A stretch of 55,988 bases of DNA from Nephromyces sp. MM_2019. Taxonomy: Eukaryota > Apicomplexa > Aconoidasida > Nephromycida. Where the stretch lies: NCBI GenBank assembly GCA_015657535.1, contig JADHZB010001831.1:1-55988 (forward strand). The letters run 5' to 3'. The position numbers and the translations under genes are program-made. The notes under the pieces were generated by a model. It searched no databases and was not told the DNA's origin. It saw only the letters and a list, made by a program, of their open reading frames with translations. This document shows, one piece after another, positions 35,401-47,105 of this stretch; position 1 is the stretch's first letter, and each line of letters begins with the position of its first letter.

Positions 35401-38254
35401 AAAGGTGTTTAGGAGTTAGTAGCTGCAGCAGAGGATATGCTTGGGGTTCGTGTGTGTTTCATTTATGTTATCTTCAATGAGGAGCAGCGAATTTGTACCT
35501 TTTCTTACCGAACTACAGTTCTTTTGTGATTTTTGCTGTCTGTTCCTTTTTGCTCACACTAGGCTTTTGCAATGTGCTGCTTCTATGTTTGGAATTGATG
35601 ATTTCGCTTAAATTATGAAAAAGCATATATGTACTGATTATAGGATTAAAGCCAAAAAAAGTAATTTTTTTCAAGGCTTCTTATGTTTTGCAGTGTATCG
35701 AGCTTTTTCAAGGGTATTCGCTGTTTATATAATGCGCTGTCAAAGCGATTTTATTCGAGCTTTTTATGTACTCTTGCGACTTTAATTTTTTTGTCAGATG
35801 AAGAAGTTGCATATACCCAAACTTTGTTATGCTTTTTTCTTAGATGAAGAAGTTGATTTTGCTACATCCTAATGTTTTGGAGGAGGTCACCAATGAGTTT
35901 CGCCTTAAGCTTGCAGCAGGTAATTTTCGCTTCATCTTTTACCATTGGGATTTAGGCTCTTCTCATTTCGTTATATCGACAAGTGCAACTTTTGTATGAT
36001 TACACTTTAATCAGTTGATAGTTTCAGTGGATATGGCCTTTACGCAGGTCTCGTTATGAAGTAGGGAAAGGTTGCCTATAAAAGACCTAAGCAAACCCTA
36101 AACAAACCCCAAAATGCTCGTTTTACTCGTCTTTTGGTGTTTTTGGCTTGAAGAGGGGGTGGAAGAGTAATATCAATTCCGCTACAAAATGTAAAGGAGG
36201 ATGTGTGCGCGTGTGCTCATCGAAATCCTTCTCTCTATGCTTTCTTCAAAGTGGTAATCATTAGACTGACATTTTTTTCGGATGTCCTGATCCTATCTTT
36301 TTTTAAATTTACCTTTAAATTCCATCTTCTGGAATAGTTGAAAGTATTAATGATCTTTTCACGCTTATTAAAGCTTTCAATAGGGATTTTATTACCTAGA
36401 GAAGGCGTAAAATCTTTAAAGATCAAAGACTTTAATGCTTCAGTCTTAGAGTTCACCTCTATCACTGATTTTTGCTGAGTCACCTCTGTACTACGGCACC
36501 AGCTTTTTCGATATAAAAGTAACCTTCAATTTGAAGAGTTGCAGTCTTAAGACTTTTGTAGGTAACTTGCAAATAAATCGATTTCTTTAAGGCCTCTAAT
36601 ATCCGGTAAAAATGACTATCAAATAATCATTAAATGCCGAAATTCTAAACACTAACTTTTGCTAACTTTTTTTCTAAAATTTCTATTATATGCCAAGGTA
36701 TTACTCCTCCCTCTGTATCAGAAACTGTAGCAAGAAATATGTTTATAGGTTTTGATGCTATATATCAGTAATTATATTAAAGTATTTTTTCCGTTTAAAA
36801 TTATACTTCCTCATTTTTCTTGACACTCGTTTTTAGCTTAGTAAGAGAATGCACTATTTTTTTGCTGATGCGATTCTTCTTCCCTTTACATTTTATGTGT
36901 ACGTACAGGTATGTCTGCTTACTACGAGGATCATTTTAAGGATATGATTACTTGGCACGGTACTTTGACTGGTGACTTTGATGAAGAAATGCTAGATGAT
37001 AGTACTGTTTTAAAGCTTATACGATACACTCGTTCTTCTTTGGAGAATTCCCATGGTGTGTTCGTTATAAACTCCGAAATCCTTCGAAAGCCCGCTGAAG
37101 AGGAATTAGAAGGATATAAATACTGCCTAGGGGGATATAATCCTCAATATGCCCATGGAGAGGCATTCAGGCTATCTAGCATACCAGTCCACTCTTCTTT
37201 TCGGAGAAGGGAGATTGTGAGGTATGCAAAAAACGCTACTTTAGCTTTTTTCAATCATTCATTTGTTTTTGATGAGGAAGGGATGTATAATCGACTGAGG
37301 TACTCTATTATGAAGATGATAAACAAGATGAAGAAGATGAAATAGGTGAAGATGAAAAAGATGAAGAAGAAGAGTCAGATGAAGGAGATTAAGCAGATGA
37401 AGACGATGATGAAGATGATTTAAAATCGATGGAAACCCCCCGTTGTGATACTTTTTGGTATTGTATAGCTTTGAGAAATTTGATTGGTGCTTTTGCGGTT
37501 TATTTATAAGATAAATTTGACGAACCTCTTCGTCAGTTTGTAGTGCATTTTATGTTGATTTCTTTTTTTTGATATTTTGTGTGGCTCAAGATATTAGTGG
37601 CAAGAATTTTTTTTCGAGGGCTTTTTGGAGAGTTGCTCTAACTTTTGGTATCATCTTCACTGATTTGAAAAATAACTTGTTTTTCCATGAATTTGAAGCT
37701 TTAAGGTATGATTTAAAGCTTTTGGCTACTTTAATGTGGAATAAACTTCAAATTATGGAGCTTCTTTAACGTGAAACCCTGTGCTAAGCATAACTGATGA
37801 TGTTTCATAGTTGGATAAAAATAGTTTCATGTTCATCAATTTTTGCATGTAATTATGCTCATATTTCGTTATTGATGTGCTGCCTTTTTTCTTCACTACA
37901 CTAACGATAGTATATTTTGGGCATAGCCTCCACTCTATTATATTGAAATTAACTATTTTTAGAAGACATATCGTTCAATTTTGTATAAATTTAAAAGTGC
38001 AGGCCAAGATCAAGTAGAGGGTATGCAAATTTGTTGCATTTTCTATTGAAACGATGGCATTTCGCAAGACAAATCTTCATTCGATTCTTTCGATGTATTA
38101 TTTGCACCACAGGTTACTCTTGACTGTTGGAGCATTAAAAAGGGTGGAAGATAGTGAGAAACTTGCAGGTTCTACAAGAGAAATATTTGAAGCTAGTTCT
38201 GGCGTGGGTGATAGAATCTCTGAGCTGAGTTACTCGACTAGAGATGAGTTTTAA
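29490..38254 (+). CDS. Signal-peptide JmjC / ribosomal-oxygenase-like protein lacking iron ligands, nine exons
   Basis: Exons: 29490-30038, 31106-31192, 31342-31407, 32082-32254, 33475-33668, 35115-35281, 35844-35919, 36909-37299, 38113-38254. All junctions are GT-AG and phase-consistent; 1845 nt, 614 aa. Residues 1-21 are a signal peptide (LLLLLHLCASFALGS). The cupin core follows the Cupin_4/MINA53-NO66 layout: an N-terminal region ending EGYQLIFKFLHRAHP, the strand LDIWIYPSLASGMHP, LDDLFLVQQSG (family F-LQ-EG strand) and SGDVLYIPQGHVYYATT (family GDLLYxPRGxxHxA). The family HxD pair reads His202-Pro-Gln204, and the distal His position is Tyr272, so iron binding and hydroxylase activity are probably lost. 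Exons 5-8 resemble the helical C-terminal part of that family. The protein ends RDEF, close to ER-retrieval tetrapeptides. Family is firm; loss of activity and ER location are inference. An alternative 3' end joining a frame at about 38433-38705 is possible. Confidence 0.85.
30761..30896 (+). repeat. TG-rich microsatellite in JmjC-like intron 1
   Basis: Imperfect (TG)n and TGTGTGCG-type sequence on the coding strand inside intron 30039-31105. Read on the other strand it gives a Thr/His-rich open frame, which is an artefact of the repeat. Confidence 0.85.
33155..33340 (+). repeat. CA-rich microsatellite in JmjC-like intron 4
   Basis: Interrupted CACACA/CGCACGCA tracts inside intron 32255-33474. 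The open frames at 33027-33354 on both strands are products of the repeat. Confidence 0.85.
36235..36530 (-). other. Antisense open frame nested in JmjC-like intron 7
   Basis: On the strand opposite the host gene, inside intron 35920-36908, a frame of nearly 100 codons is open with protein-like composition, rich in Lys, Asn and Ile (FKDFTPSLGNKIPIESFNKR). It has no ATG at its head; the best initiator is a GTG. It could be an exon of a nested gene, a remnant, or chance. No family recognised. Confidence 0.2.
37306..37421 (+). repeat. GATGAAGAA-type purine triplet repeat in intron 8
   Basis: Imperfect GAT/GAA triplets right after the exon 8 donor (CTGAG/GTACTC at 37300). One frame reads as an acidic tail to a TAA at about 37390, but that frame is not the exon 8 frame and cannot be joined to it by a splice. 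The exon 8 to exon 9 junction (37299/38113) keeps phase, so the repeat is intronic. Confidence 0.7.
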
Positions 38255-39496
38255 TGGATTTCCTGTCCTGCTTTTTGCACGCTCTTTGGGCCTATAGATC
38301 AATCGCTTCTGTGAAATTTTCATATCATCGTATTGGTTAGCAGTCTGTAAATCAATTGGATTATTCAGGGCTCAGAATTTTGGTGCCTGATTTTTTGTTT
38401 CAGCTGCTATAATTCTCTAAAATCCCCGAATAGTATCTTCAAAATTTCTGGAAGGAATATCTTACCCTGTTCAACGAGACATTTTATGAGCTACGCAAGT
38501 TTATTCCATTATTCAAACTCGTACTTGGAGATATCAAAAAGCAGCATATTTGGAAGTTTCTTTGGAATTGCTCAGTAAAGCTTAGTTTTTTCACTTTCTG
38601 TTCTTATTTGGGAGACGAAGGCAATCGTATAAAAATCTACAGTCAACTTCTATATGCTGTACTTACTTGGAATCTTGAAGGTGTGTGCTGTAGCTTCTGT
38701 GGATGATAAATTGCTCAATTTGAAGAATTGCAACCTGATGTTGACAAAATGACTAAAAGGCGCTGTATTCTTTGCGTACAGTTCATAAATCATTAACATC
38801 GCTTTCTGTGGGGTAGCTTTGAACATTTGATAAGAGCTGCAATGCCTGCCCTGAAGGCAATATTATTTATGATTGAAAAGGGGAATTTAGCATTGCAATT
38901 AAGCGTATTTATGTACGCACTAATCTGTTGCTTTTACATTTATGTAAGCAGCATAGAGTGATGGTCAAAAAAAAGTTTGATCGTGCATATCATACAAGGA
39001 GCACCATCTATATGAGAGCTTGTCTTTACACGGGTATAATGGCGTGGCTCAGTGTTGATGGCTGTATGCTTGTTTTGTTGACATATAAATGAAACTGGTT
39101 GCAATTTATTTGCTTTCTGTTATAGGGATGCACTTCTTTTGCAGGTACCTGTGATTATAATTGCAACAGTCTCGTATAGCTGCAGCTGATTAACACAAAA
39201 TGCCTTTATTTGCAACTGTATTGTGTGTTTAACAATCACTTCAAAGTTGAAAAGACGAGAAAAATTGAAAAGAAGGGGAAAATTGAAAAGACGGGAAAGA
39301 TTGAAAGGACGAATATCTATCGTATGCCAAATAATTATCGATGTTGAATCCGATATGCTTAATATAAGTTTCACACCCGGGATTTCCTCAAAATCACGAT
39401 GCATTGGCCGAAATAGCTTAATGAGGCATCTTTAAACTTTTTATGATAGCTAGAATCTTGCCAGCTTAGCAGTCTACTCCTCCCAGAAGCATCTCA
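38255..39496. other. Intergenic, 3' of JmjC-like gene
   Basis: Contains a plus-strand open stretch at about 38433-38705 without an initiator (YLQNFWKEYLTLFNETFYEL...), preceded by TAG and followed by a GT. It could be an additional 3' exon of the JmjC-like gene through a GGC/GTGGGT donor within exon 9, but at this base composition such stretches also arise by chance. An 18-bp tandem repeat lies at 39247-39311. Confidence 0.35.
39247..39311 (+). repeat. 18-bp tandem repeat (about 3.6 copies)
   Basis: Units begin at 39247, 39265, 39283 and 39301 (partial), consensus TTGAAAAGACGGGAAAAA with few mismatches. As 18 is a multiple of three, one frame reads (LKRRGK)n. There is no sign that it is translated. 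Confidence 0.85.
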
Positions 39497-40290
39497 CTAC
39501 CTAGAATTTATAGGAATTATTGCAGTGGAGCAATGCGTTATCGTAGACTGCATCTGTACGCCCAATGGACCTTCCGTTAAGACAGGTTGTACTAAAATCT
39601 TGGCTTGTTCGGAGGCATTATAGGCGCCTCTTCTCGCTTTTTCGATGATCTGCAGGTGGGAATACTGGTTTAAATCGCCTCTAATAGGCATATATTTACA
39701 CATGCTTATTCTTATACTTATATGATGTTTATATACATGATATAATATATTATTAACTCCATATTTCTTCTTGAACGTATCATTTTGGAAAATTTTAAAC
39801 AAAATATTAATTAGCAGAGTAACGTTAAAATAATCGTTAATAGGACTATTTTAAAAAGATCGGAAAAAATTCGTTGGCTTTCAAACTTTTGCTTTGACCG
39901 GCAGGAAATACTGATTGAACTCCCTGCTTAAAAGGCGTGAAAATTCTTTGGCTTTCAAAATCTTGCTTCGCAAAGAAATCCTGGTTTGAAGCTGCTACTT
40001 GGCTTCTAGCTGTATTTTCTGTTTTACGTATAGGACGTCTGTCTTTTCGATGATTTGCTCTATCGTATTCTTTGGTAGCCCTCGAAATATTGAGAAGTAT
40101 GATTTCACCTCTCGAAGCGTCATTGTGAGGCCTGCTAGCTAATGGCTGTTACTTTAGCGATGCAGTTTTTAAATCCATGTTAAGGGTAGAAATAAAAAGC
40201 ATCATAAGGTTTTTCAGCTGTTGAGTCATGCTTCTAATATCTCTGATTGTTGCGCTGGGCGTTTTTTGCTAAGTTTCTTCGCTGAAAAAA
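39497..40290 (-). CDS. Candidate minus-strand exons of an unrecognised gene
   Basis: Two blocks have coding character. From about 40147 to 39846 a frame of roughly 100 codons is open (HNDASRGEIILLNISRATKE...), ending FFPIFLK. It contains two diverged copies of a 70-bp tandem unit (about 39871-40010) that stay in frame. From about 39655 to 39497, after a CTGCAG acceptor, another frame reads IIEKARRGAYNASEQAKILV. A donor TCA/GTATTT near 39903 would join them in phase 0. The first frame also continues upstream to about 40268 (SATIRDIRSMTQQLKNLMML) across a single TAA at about 40157. A competing frame starting at an ATG near 40120 (MTLREVKSYFSIFRGLPK) is also protein-like. The structure is therefore unresolved: gene, pseudogene or chance. 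No family recognised. Confidence 0.25.
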
Positions 40291-43200
40291 CGGTGCTAAT
40301 TTATTTTTTGGCGTTGCATTTGAGTTAAGAAGTTAATAGAATAGTACCAAGCTTTTCTTGATCTAGATTTTGGACATGGGAGGTACGCTTTTCTCGGTCT
40401 ACATTTTAAAATACGTCGAAAGGAACATAGTCCTAATGCGAATATATCAAGATATTTGCGCTAATTTCAGCAACGCTTTACTTAAAATTAGCTGTCTGGC
40501 ACTGTAGTGCTGATCAGACTAAAATTACTTTGCAATCGTAATCTTATGATTGAATCTACGGTAATATTTATTATTCCTCAGTTGAATTTTTATACTTTGA
40601 TTTGAAAAAGGGTATTGATAATACTAGCGCAAAATTCTATTTTAATAAAATGAACATCATAGAGTAGAAGTATTGAATCCATATGCGTATATGTTGGTAT
40701 ATTAACAAGCAACTCAAAATTAGATATGAAATTTATTCCTTATGAAATTGGGACTTTTGCAAAAACCACAGAAGTCATCAATTTGTGTTTCTGGAAATAC
40801 TCACTAGACGCTTTGCATGCTACGTAATTACTTCAGATTATTGTGCGATTCTGTTAGTGTCGTGTGAACGATAAAATTTTAACGGTATCTGTTGTTACAG
40901 AAGAATAAAAGCTGGACTTGGTCATTTGTAACGAGTTGGTGACCCCCGTCGTAAGTTGACTAGACTATACTTCATAATGATAATTTTGAACCTAAGAGAT
41001 GATTTATAATTATTACCTGAACAAAAACTTTTTTAAAGTAGTTACATATATTCCTCCTTTTCCATTTTTTTTTAAAGGTAATCGTTTTCATTGATTTTAG
41101 AGCTGGCATTACTTTGGTTTGTAAGCACGCAATTAGAGTGTCTTCATGGGTATCATAGGGTTGTTTTGGTGGTCATTAATTTGGTGGATTTTTTCTATCA
41201 ATTTCAATCACAATGCACTCAATTGAGATTACTAAAAAAAACATGACACTGATAATGCCTAGATAAATTCTACACTCAGTAAATGCTTGGTAGTTTAACA
41301 TTAATCGGATAGAATGACAAGAAGCTAGACAAAAGCTTTGAGTGTGCGATGGCGTTGCCTCCCCTGGATCATCTGAAAATCGTGGAGGAACTACAATGAG
41401 TAAAACATATATTTCACTCGTAAGCTGGTATATATGTTTATCGTGGTATCAATTATAGTATTGTGAAGTTTATTTCGCTTAATAATCTCGCGAGCTTTTC
41501 CTGTACTTCAGATTGAATGGCGGGAATAAAAAATAGCTGTGGTTGAAAGCAGAAATTCGTAAGTGAGAAATATTTATAACTAGCAGCCTAAATTTGTACA
41601 TGTCCTACGGTGCATATGGTACTCCCACGGTAAATGATTAGCTCTTGGTTTATTTTCATGTGTAGGATGGACTGTTTCGGTAGTTTCGGATCATGATCGT
41701 GCCGCTTAGAATAAAGCCGAATCCTATTGGCAAAAAAGGTATTTTCTCAAGGCCGATTTTTGTTTCCTGAGCCAAAGAATTTTAGAGAAATTATAAGACC
41801 GTTCAATAACATAGTTTCTGTGAATAACTATCACGTAAAAAAAAGTAGGGACTGAACATGTACGCAATTACAGTCACCAGAAAAGTTCTTTCTTTGCTTT
41901 CTTTGTTATACATGCACCGGCACCTTATTTGTACCTCCAAATGTTTTCAGTATCGGGGAAAGCTTATTGGGGATACACACCATTTTAAAATAGGAACTTT
42001 TTAAGCACAAAAAAATAAAGTTGCTATTCACACTGTAAAAACAAGTCGAGCTTGTTAAAAAAGTGGGTAATATGATAATTTTTATAGTAACGTGAAACCT
42101 GCCGTGCTTCTAACTTCTCGACGACGTAGCGGAAAGATTTATTTTACGTTTGCATACAATGACTTTATCTTTTCCCCCTTGTATACAAACGAATGGTTCA
42201 ACTACCCCCTATTTTAAGCATAGTATCTAGATTGCACTTTGGTATATGAAATGCGATAATTATACTGGGATAAATCGACGTAGAAATTAGCTAATTGGTG
42301 GGTATATCGATAAAAAATAGCTGCTATTATTCAAGTTTCGAAATAATTGGCGGGAACATATGCCGTCCCAAATTTCAGTGGTGCAGTAACATCAAAAAAA
42401 GAGTTGCAGGAGGTAAAAATATAAGGGCTTTCCAACTCTTAGCTAAGCCATGGATGTTTATTCTCTAGGCAAGCAGTAAGTTTTTTTCTGCTTGACTTGT
42501 TTTTTCGTGGATGAACCCAGAAGATAAAACTGTTGAAGTTTCACAATACGCACACTATTGCAGGATACTGAAGAACTACTCTATACAGTGCTCTTAATCG
42601 GCATGGGCTACAACACCTTAATTGATGCATTTTTGTATCCAAAATTTAAGACCTACAATGACTCAGAATATCAGTTGCTTCTAAAACAGGACAAATTAGT
42701 AAAAATTCCTTAATAGGCGCTTTTGTTACCTTTATTAAAGCAGTTAAAACCCTAAGATTTATAATTTAGAAGGGATACAAATTGTTTTTCTTTAAATTTG
42801 ATTTTTCTCCGAATGATTAGTATCTTTTTAAAGTTTTATGTGAAATATTCATGTTAGGTGTAATAAGTGGATTCACACTAGGGAATGTCGTCCGCAAAAG
42901 TGATTGGCCACAGTTTGCCACATCAATATGGAAAGCCTCATGCTTTTCACAAAAAACAGTCGCTACCACAGTGGTGCTTTATCATTCTTATTTCCCAGTA
43001 GACCTTAAAATTCATTCTTTTATCTGGTAAGAGATACTGTTGGATTTTTTACCCCGAAAGCATGCAGGTACCAAAATATAATATTTTAGAAAGGGAGCTT
43101 AGATTTGCATCGTTTATATAATTTTGGGAAACGTGCTTGCTATAATCAGTACGATTTATACTCAGCACCTAGCTGTTATTAGATTGTTGCGCCTATTGCT

Positions 43201-46200
43201 TGTAGCTGTGGATAGTACTTTAAAGCTTCCGCTGGCAACACCACCTCCATCATAAGGTATACGATGGCAGTGACCTTGGGACAACGCGCCTAGCACATCC
43301 TAAGCGAGAGAAAATTTCCTTTGCCGGGTAAAACGAAAGTCCGCACAGGTGTAATGCTTATAGCAAAGCTAGTCCTTCACGCTGACCGCTAACAATGGGT
43401 GATTTTTTTTATAGGCCATGGAGTGAAGACATCTCTGTTTACCGCTGTGATATAGCCCACCCTTTGCATCATGGTGGAACCTAATCACTCAAACTGGCTT
43501 TCGCAGTCAAAATTGTGACAGCATCAACTGCAGTGCAACGCCTTTCGAAATGATTAAACTCATTCAAATGTAGGGAAAATGCTTTGAATCCACTGCATAT
43601 AGCACATTATTCAAGCAGTAACTGTATTGAGGTACTCTCAAAAAAAATATGCTGCTTGCTTGATTAAAAGTATTTTGAGGACTCATATAGCGTTGATTCC
43701 TGAGGCTCTAAATAATAAAAGCCTGTTTTTGAACTACTTCTGATGAATTGAGTACTAACTGAGTTTGGCCCTTTATAAGAGTAATACTCTCTTATGGTTG
43801 AAAACGATATTTTGACAGGGCTGAAGGAACCTATATAGATTACAGAAGTTGTGACATCAGGACTGTAAAAATCCTCCAGAATGGCGTAGCGTATATGTGC
43901 ATAGCCACCAACTCATCACACCTTCTTCCGAGTTATAAATCATAATTTTGGCTAATTTTAAGGCTTGCAGGCACTGCTTGACCTGTTCGCTGGGGTTATA
44001 GTGATGATGCAAAACTTTTTCTGAAAAAATCTTACCTTCCGGAGCTACCTTTTAAGTATAATACTTTGCTAGAAAGGCGATTCATTGAGATTAACTGATG
44101 ATGCACTATAGAATTACATTGTGCTGCACATCGGTACGTGTGTTTTTGTGCCCACTTTTTTGGTTTCGATTTTTTTTTAACATTTTTGCAGTGGCTTCAA
44201 TCGATTTTATTTCTCCATGGCTAGGCTGATGAGATACGCCCACATTATCAGGATAAAAATCAATTTTCGCTTCTTATTTAGGTTTCATGCTCTGATAGAA
44301 CCTGAAGAACTCCTCTTAGTCTCCGTTTAAAGCTATTTACTTCTTCTAATTAGCAGCCGTGAGTTACAAAAAGTTTTTATTTTCTAACTAAAATGATGTG
44401 CTCCTTTCCAGCTCAGTTACTTATTCGCGTTGTCCTGATAAATCGTTCAATGCGAGGTGTACATATAACTTCGTTATGTCATCTTGTTCTTGTCATTTTA
44501 ACTTATTCATGATACTCAGTACGGACTGTTTTGGTTGATTCTCTTTTTCACTTTTAAATCACTAGGCATTTTTTCAATGAGCTGCCTTTATGTTTGGGGA
44601 CTTATTCATGGAAGATTGCAAATTTATATAATAGTTTATTCATCTAGTGCGCTTCATCTAAGGTGGTTTAGCTAGGGTGGTTAAGCTAGTATGTTTTTAT
44701 CTAGTGCGTTTTACGTAGCGTAATTTACCCAGCGTGTTTTACTTAGCGTAATTTACCCAGTGCATTTTACCTAGTGTGTTTTACCTAGCATATTTTACCC
44801 AGCGTGTTTTACCTAGCGTAATTTACCCAGTGTGTTTTACCTAGCATGTTTTACCTAGCATATTTTACCCAGTGTGTTTTACTTAGCGTAATTTACCCAG
44901 TGTGTTTCACCTAGCATATTTTACCCAGTGTGTTTTACCTAGTGTGTTTTACCCAGTGTGTTTTACCTAGTGTGTTTTATCCATTCTAACTGGAGATACA
45001 CACAGTAAGCGATTACAATCGCACGGAATCAGTTTCTTCTCGAGTTTGTAGAATTTTTTTCTTGTATTACGGATTCATTTCAATTAGGAATTGTGCTTCT
45101 CTTCGTTTGTATAATGAGGAAGAAGGCTGCTCCTTCACTGCTAGGTTTTTTTCGCTTGGTATTACTGATAAAATGCGATTCACATGGAAATTGACGAAAA
45201 ATTCCTTTTATCCTTCCCTTTCTGCTGGTCGATTTGCACTTCAAGATACAATCTGCTAGCTGACGTGTTTTCATTATAATGCGATGAAAAGCCCCTACAG
45301 AAGCTTCAAGCAGTAAAGCAAGCGGCTGTCATGTGGTTGATAATGATAGCGGTAGCTGCTACTGCAAACTTGAGTTTTGCCTTGAAGCAGTGGGGGTATG
45401 TCCGTTGCGATATTCTTTTATAATTATGTGGATATTGCTGATTTTCATGTGAATTTCCTATTCCGGTGAAAGTTATAGTGGTTTTTGCTGTGTGGAACCA
45501 TATTTAATGCTTCAGTTATAATGAGTGAATTTTTATATGAAATAAAGTTGAAAGAATGGCTTTTTCAAGCTAGAAGATACCTCCTTCTTTAGTTTTTATC
45601 CAAAAATTTGGCCATCAGCAGCTTTAAATTCAATAATATCCCGTCTTTTAGCTTCTAAATTTTGTACTTTAGGCAATTCAACTTACGAATTAACATATAG
45701 GAAGGCCTGGTTCAATTGGCTTGAATATTAAATTGTCTGTTTTCTACTCATCGCTGCTATTGCTTATAGTATTATGCATTTAATAGCTGATTAAATTTCT
45801 TTCAAGTGATTTTCATAATATATTTATCTGTTTTCGGTGTGTGGCGATATAATCTTTAGTACTCCAACACACATTTATAATTGTCTAGTGTTGTGGAATA
45901 TATGATAAATCCCGTTTTTTTGCTGATCATAGCATCTTATTGTGTGTTTATTCAGATACCTTTCACGGCGATTTATTGCCTATGAATCTGCTTTTAGAAC
46001 CTTATAGTTTTTTCATGTTTTTTGTTATCTACGAGCACTTTTGGGGGCATTTCATTCCTTGCGTGAGTCGAAGCAAGCGTCAAGTAAAGATTTTACACCA
46101 AGTAATGCTTTTGTGGCGTTTTGATTAATGTTTTTGATTGAAGCTGTGTTGTGAACCAGCGTTTCCGTTGGATGCCATCAACTGAAAAATCAAATTCCTA

Positions 46201-47105
46201 GTATTTAATGGCTTTTTTAACATCTTCATATCTGCCATCTTTCAGATTGGGCCACAACTTGCTTTGATTTTTATGGCGTTAAACTCCTTTGATGAATGCT
46301 AACAACTTCCTGCAGCTCCTTGCCTGCTTTTTCGCTCTCTTTGGAGGCTCGGTGAAGCTCAAACCGGAGGGTTTAGTTCAGCATGAAATGAGCTCCAAAT
46401 TTATTCCAGCATAAAATTTTTTTAGTGTACCCTTGTGTTGCAGGCTATTCACAAAGCTTAGAAGCATAGAAGAGCACCGATGGATGTGCACGATGTGTCT
46501 TAGTTTTGGTATTTTTTCAAATACAAAGGAGCTTCCTTATAGATGATGCTATCCACCCACCCGATGCCATTGATAAGTCGATTTTTTCGACCGTTTGTTA
46601 AGGTATCCTACTTAATGAAGGAAAAAATCTGTGGCTGCTAAAGTACTCGTAGCTGTTTATAGTGCACCCTTTTTTTATCCTGGTAGCTGTTAATGACAAA
46701 ATTAGAGTGAAGCTAGCTTTAATTCTCTACTCTCTTTACTTAATGAGCCCTTGAAAGGTTTTCCTTAACATTTATGACTAATGATTTTCGCTTGGTAGCA
46801 AGTTTTTCTCTTTAGTGCACCTGTAAAAAATGAGTATTTTTATTAATTAAGCAGAGTAACTTTATGCAACGAAAAAAGCAGAGATCAACAGGCGATATCG
46901 ATGCGTTCTTTGTAATTGACTCCAGAATAGTAAGTTTTCATAGCTCTAACAGAAGCTGCTTTTTTTTCAGAACCATTTTTAGGCATGCCTTTATTTGAAG
47001 AAGTTTGGGAGGATATCAGCGAATGTATCGTATTTATTCAAGAAGAGTAGCCATTTTTGTATATCCTGCTTTCAAGCATCTTCAAGTTCCCGTAGCTTTA
47101 TCGCG
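40291..47105. other. Intergenic, repeats but no supported gene
   Basis: About 6.8 kb of AT-rich DNA with scattered short frames and no domain I can recognise. It holds the 14-bp minisatellite at 44645-44985. The right end should contain the promoter and possibly an unseen 5' exon of the TauE/SafE gene; a good acceptor-like TTTTTTTTCAG ends at about 46970 but leads into a frame that soon stops. Confidence 0.45.
44645..44985 (+). repeat. 14-bp minisatellite, about 24 copies
   Basis: Tandem array with consensus GTGTTTTACCTAGC. Variants alternate CCTAG/CCCAG and GTGTTTT/GCGTAAT, giving a higher-order pattern in the middle of the array. The unit length is not a multiple of three and no frame stays open, so it is non-coding. 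Confidence 0.9.

Noticed and set aside
37303..37392. Acidic C-terminal tail for the JmjC-like protein encoded by the GAT/GAA repeat
   Set aside because: It is in a different frame from exon 8 with a stop just upstream; the exon 8 to exon 9 splice (37299/38113) is in phase and leaves the repeat in the intron.
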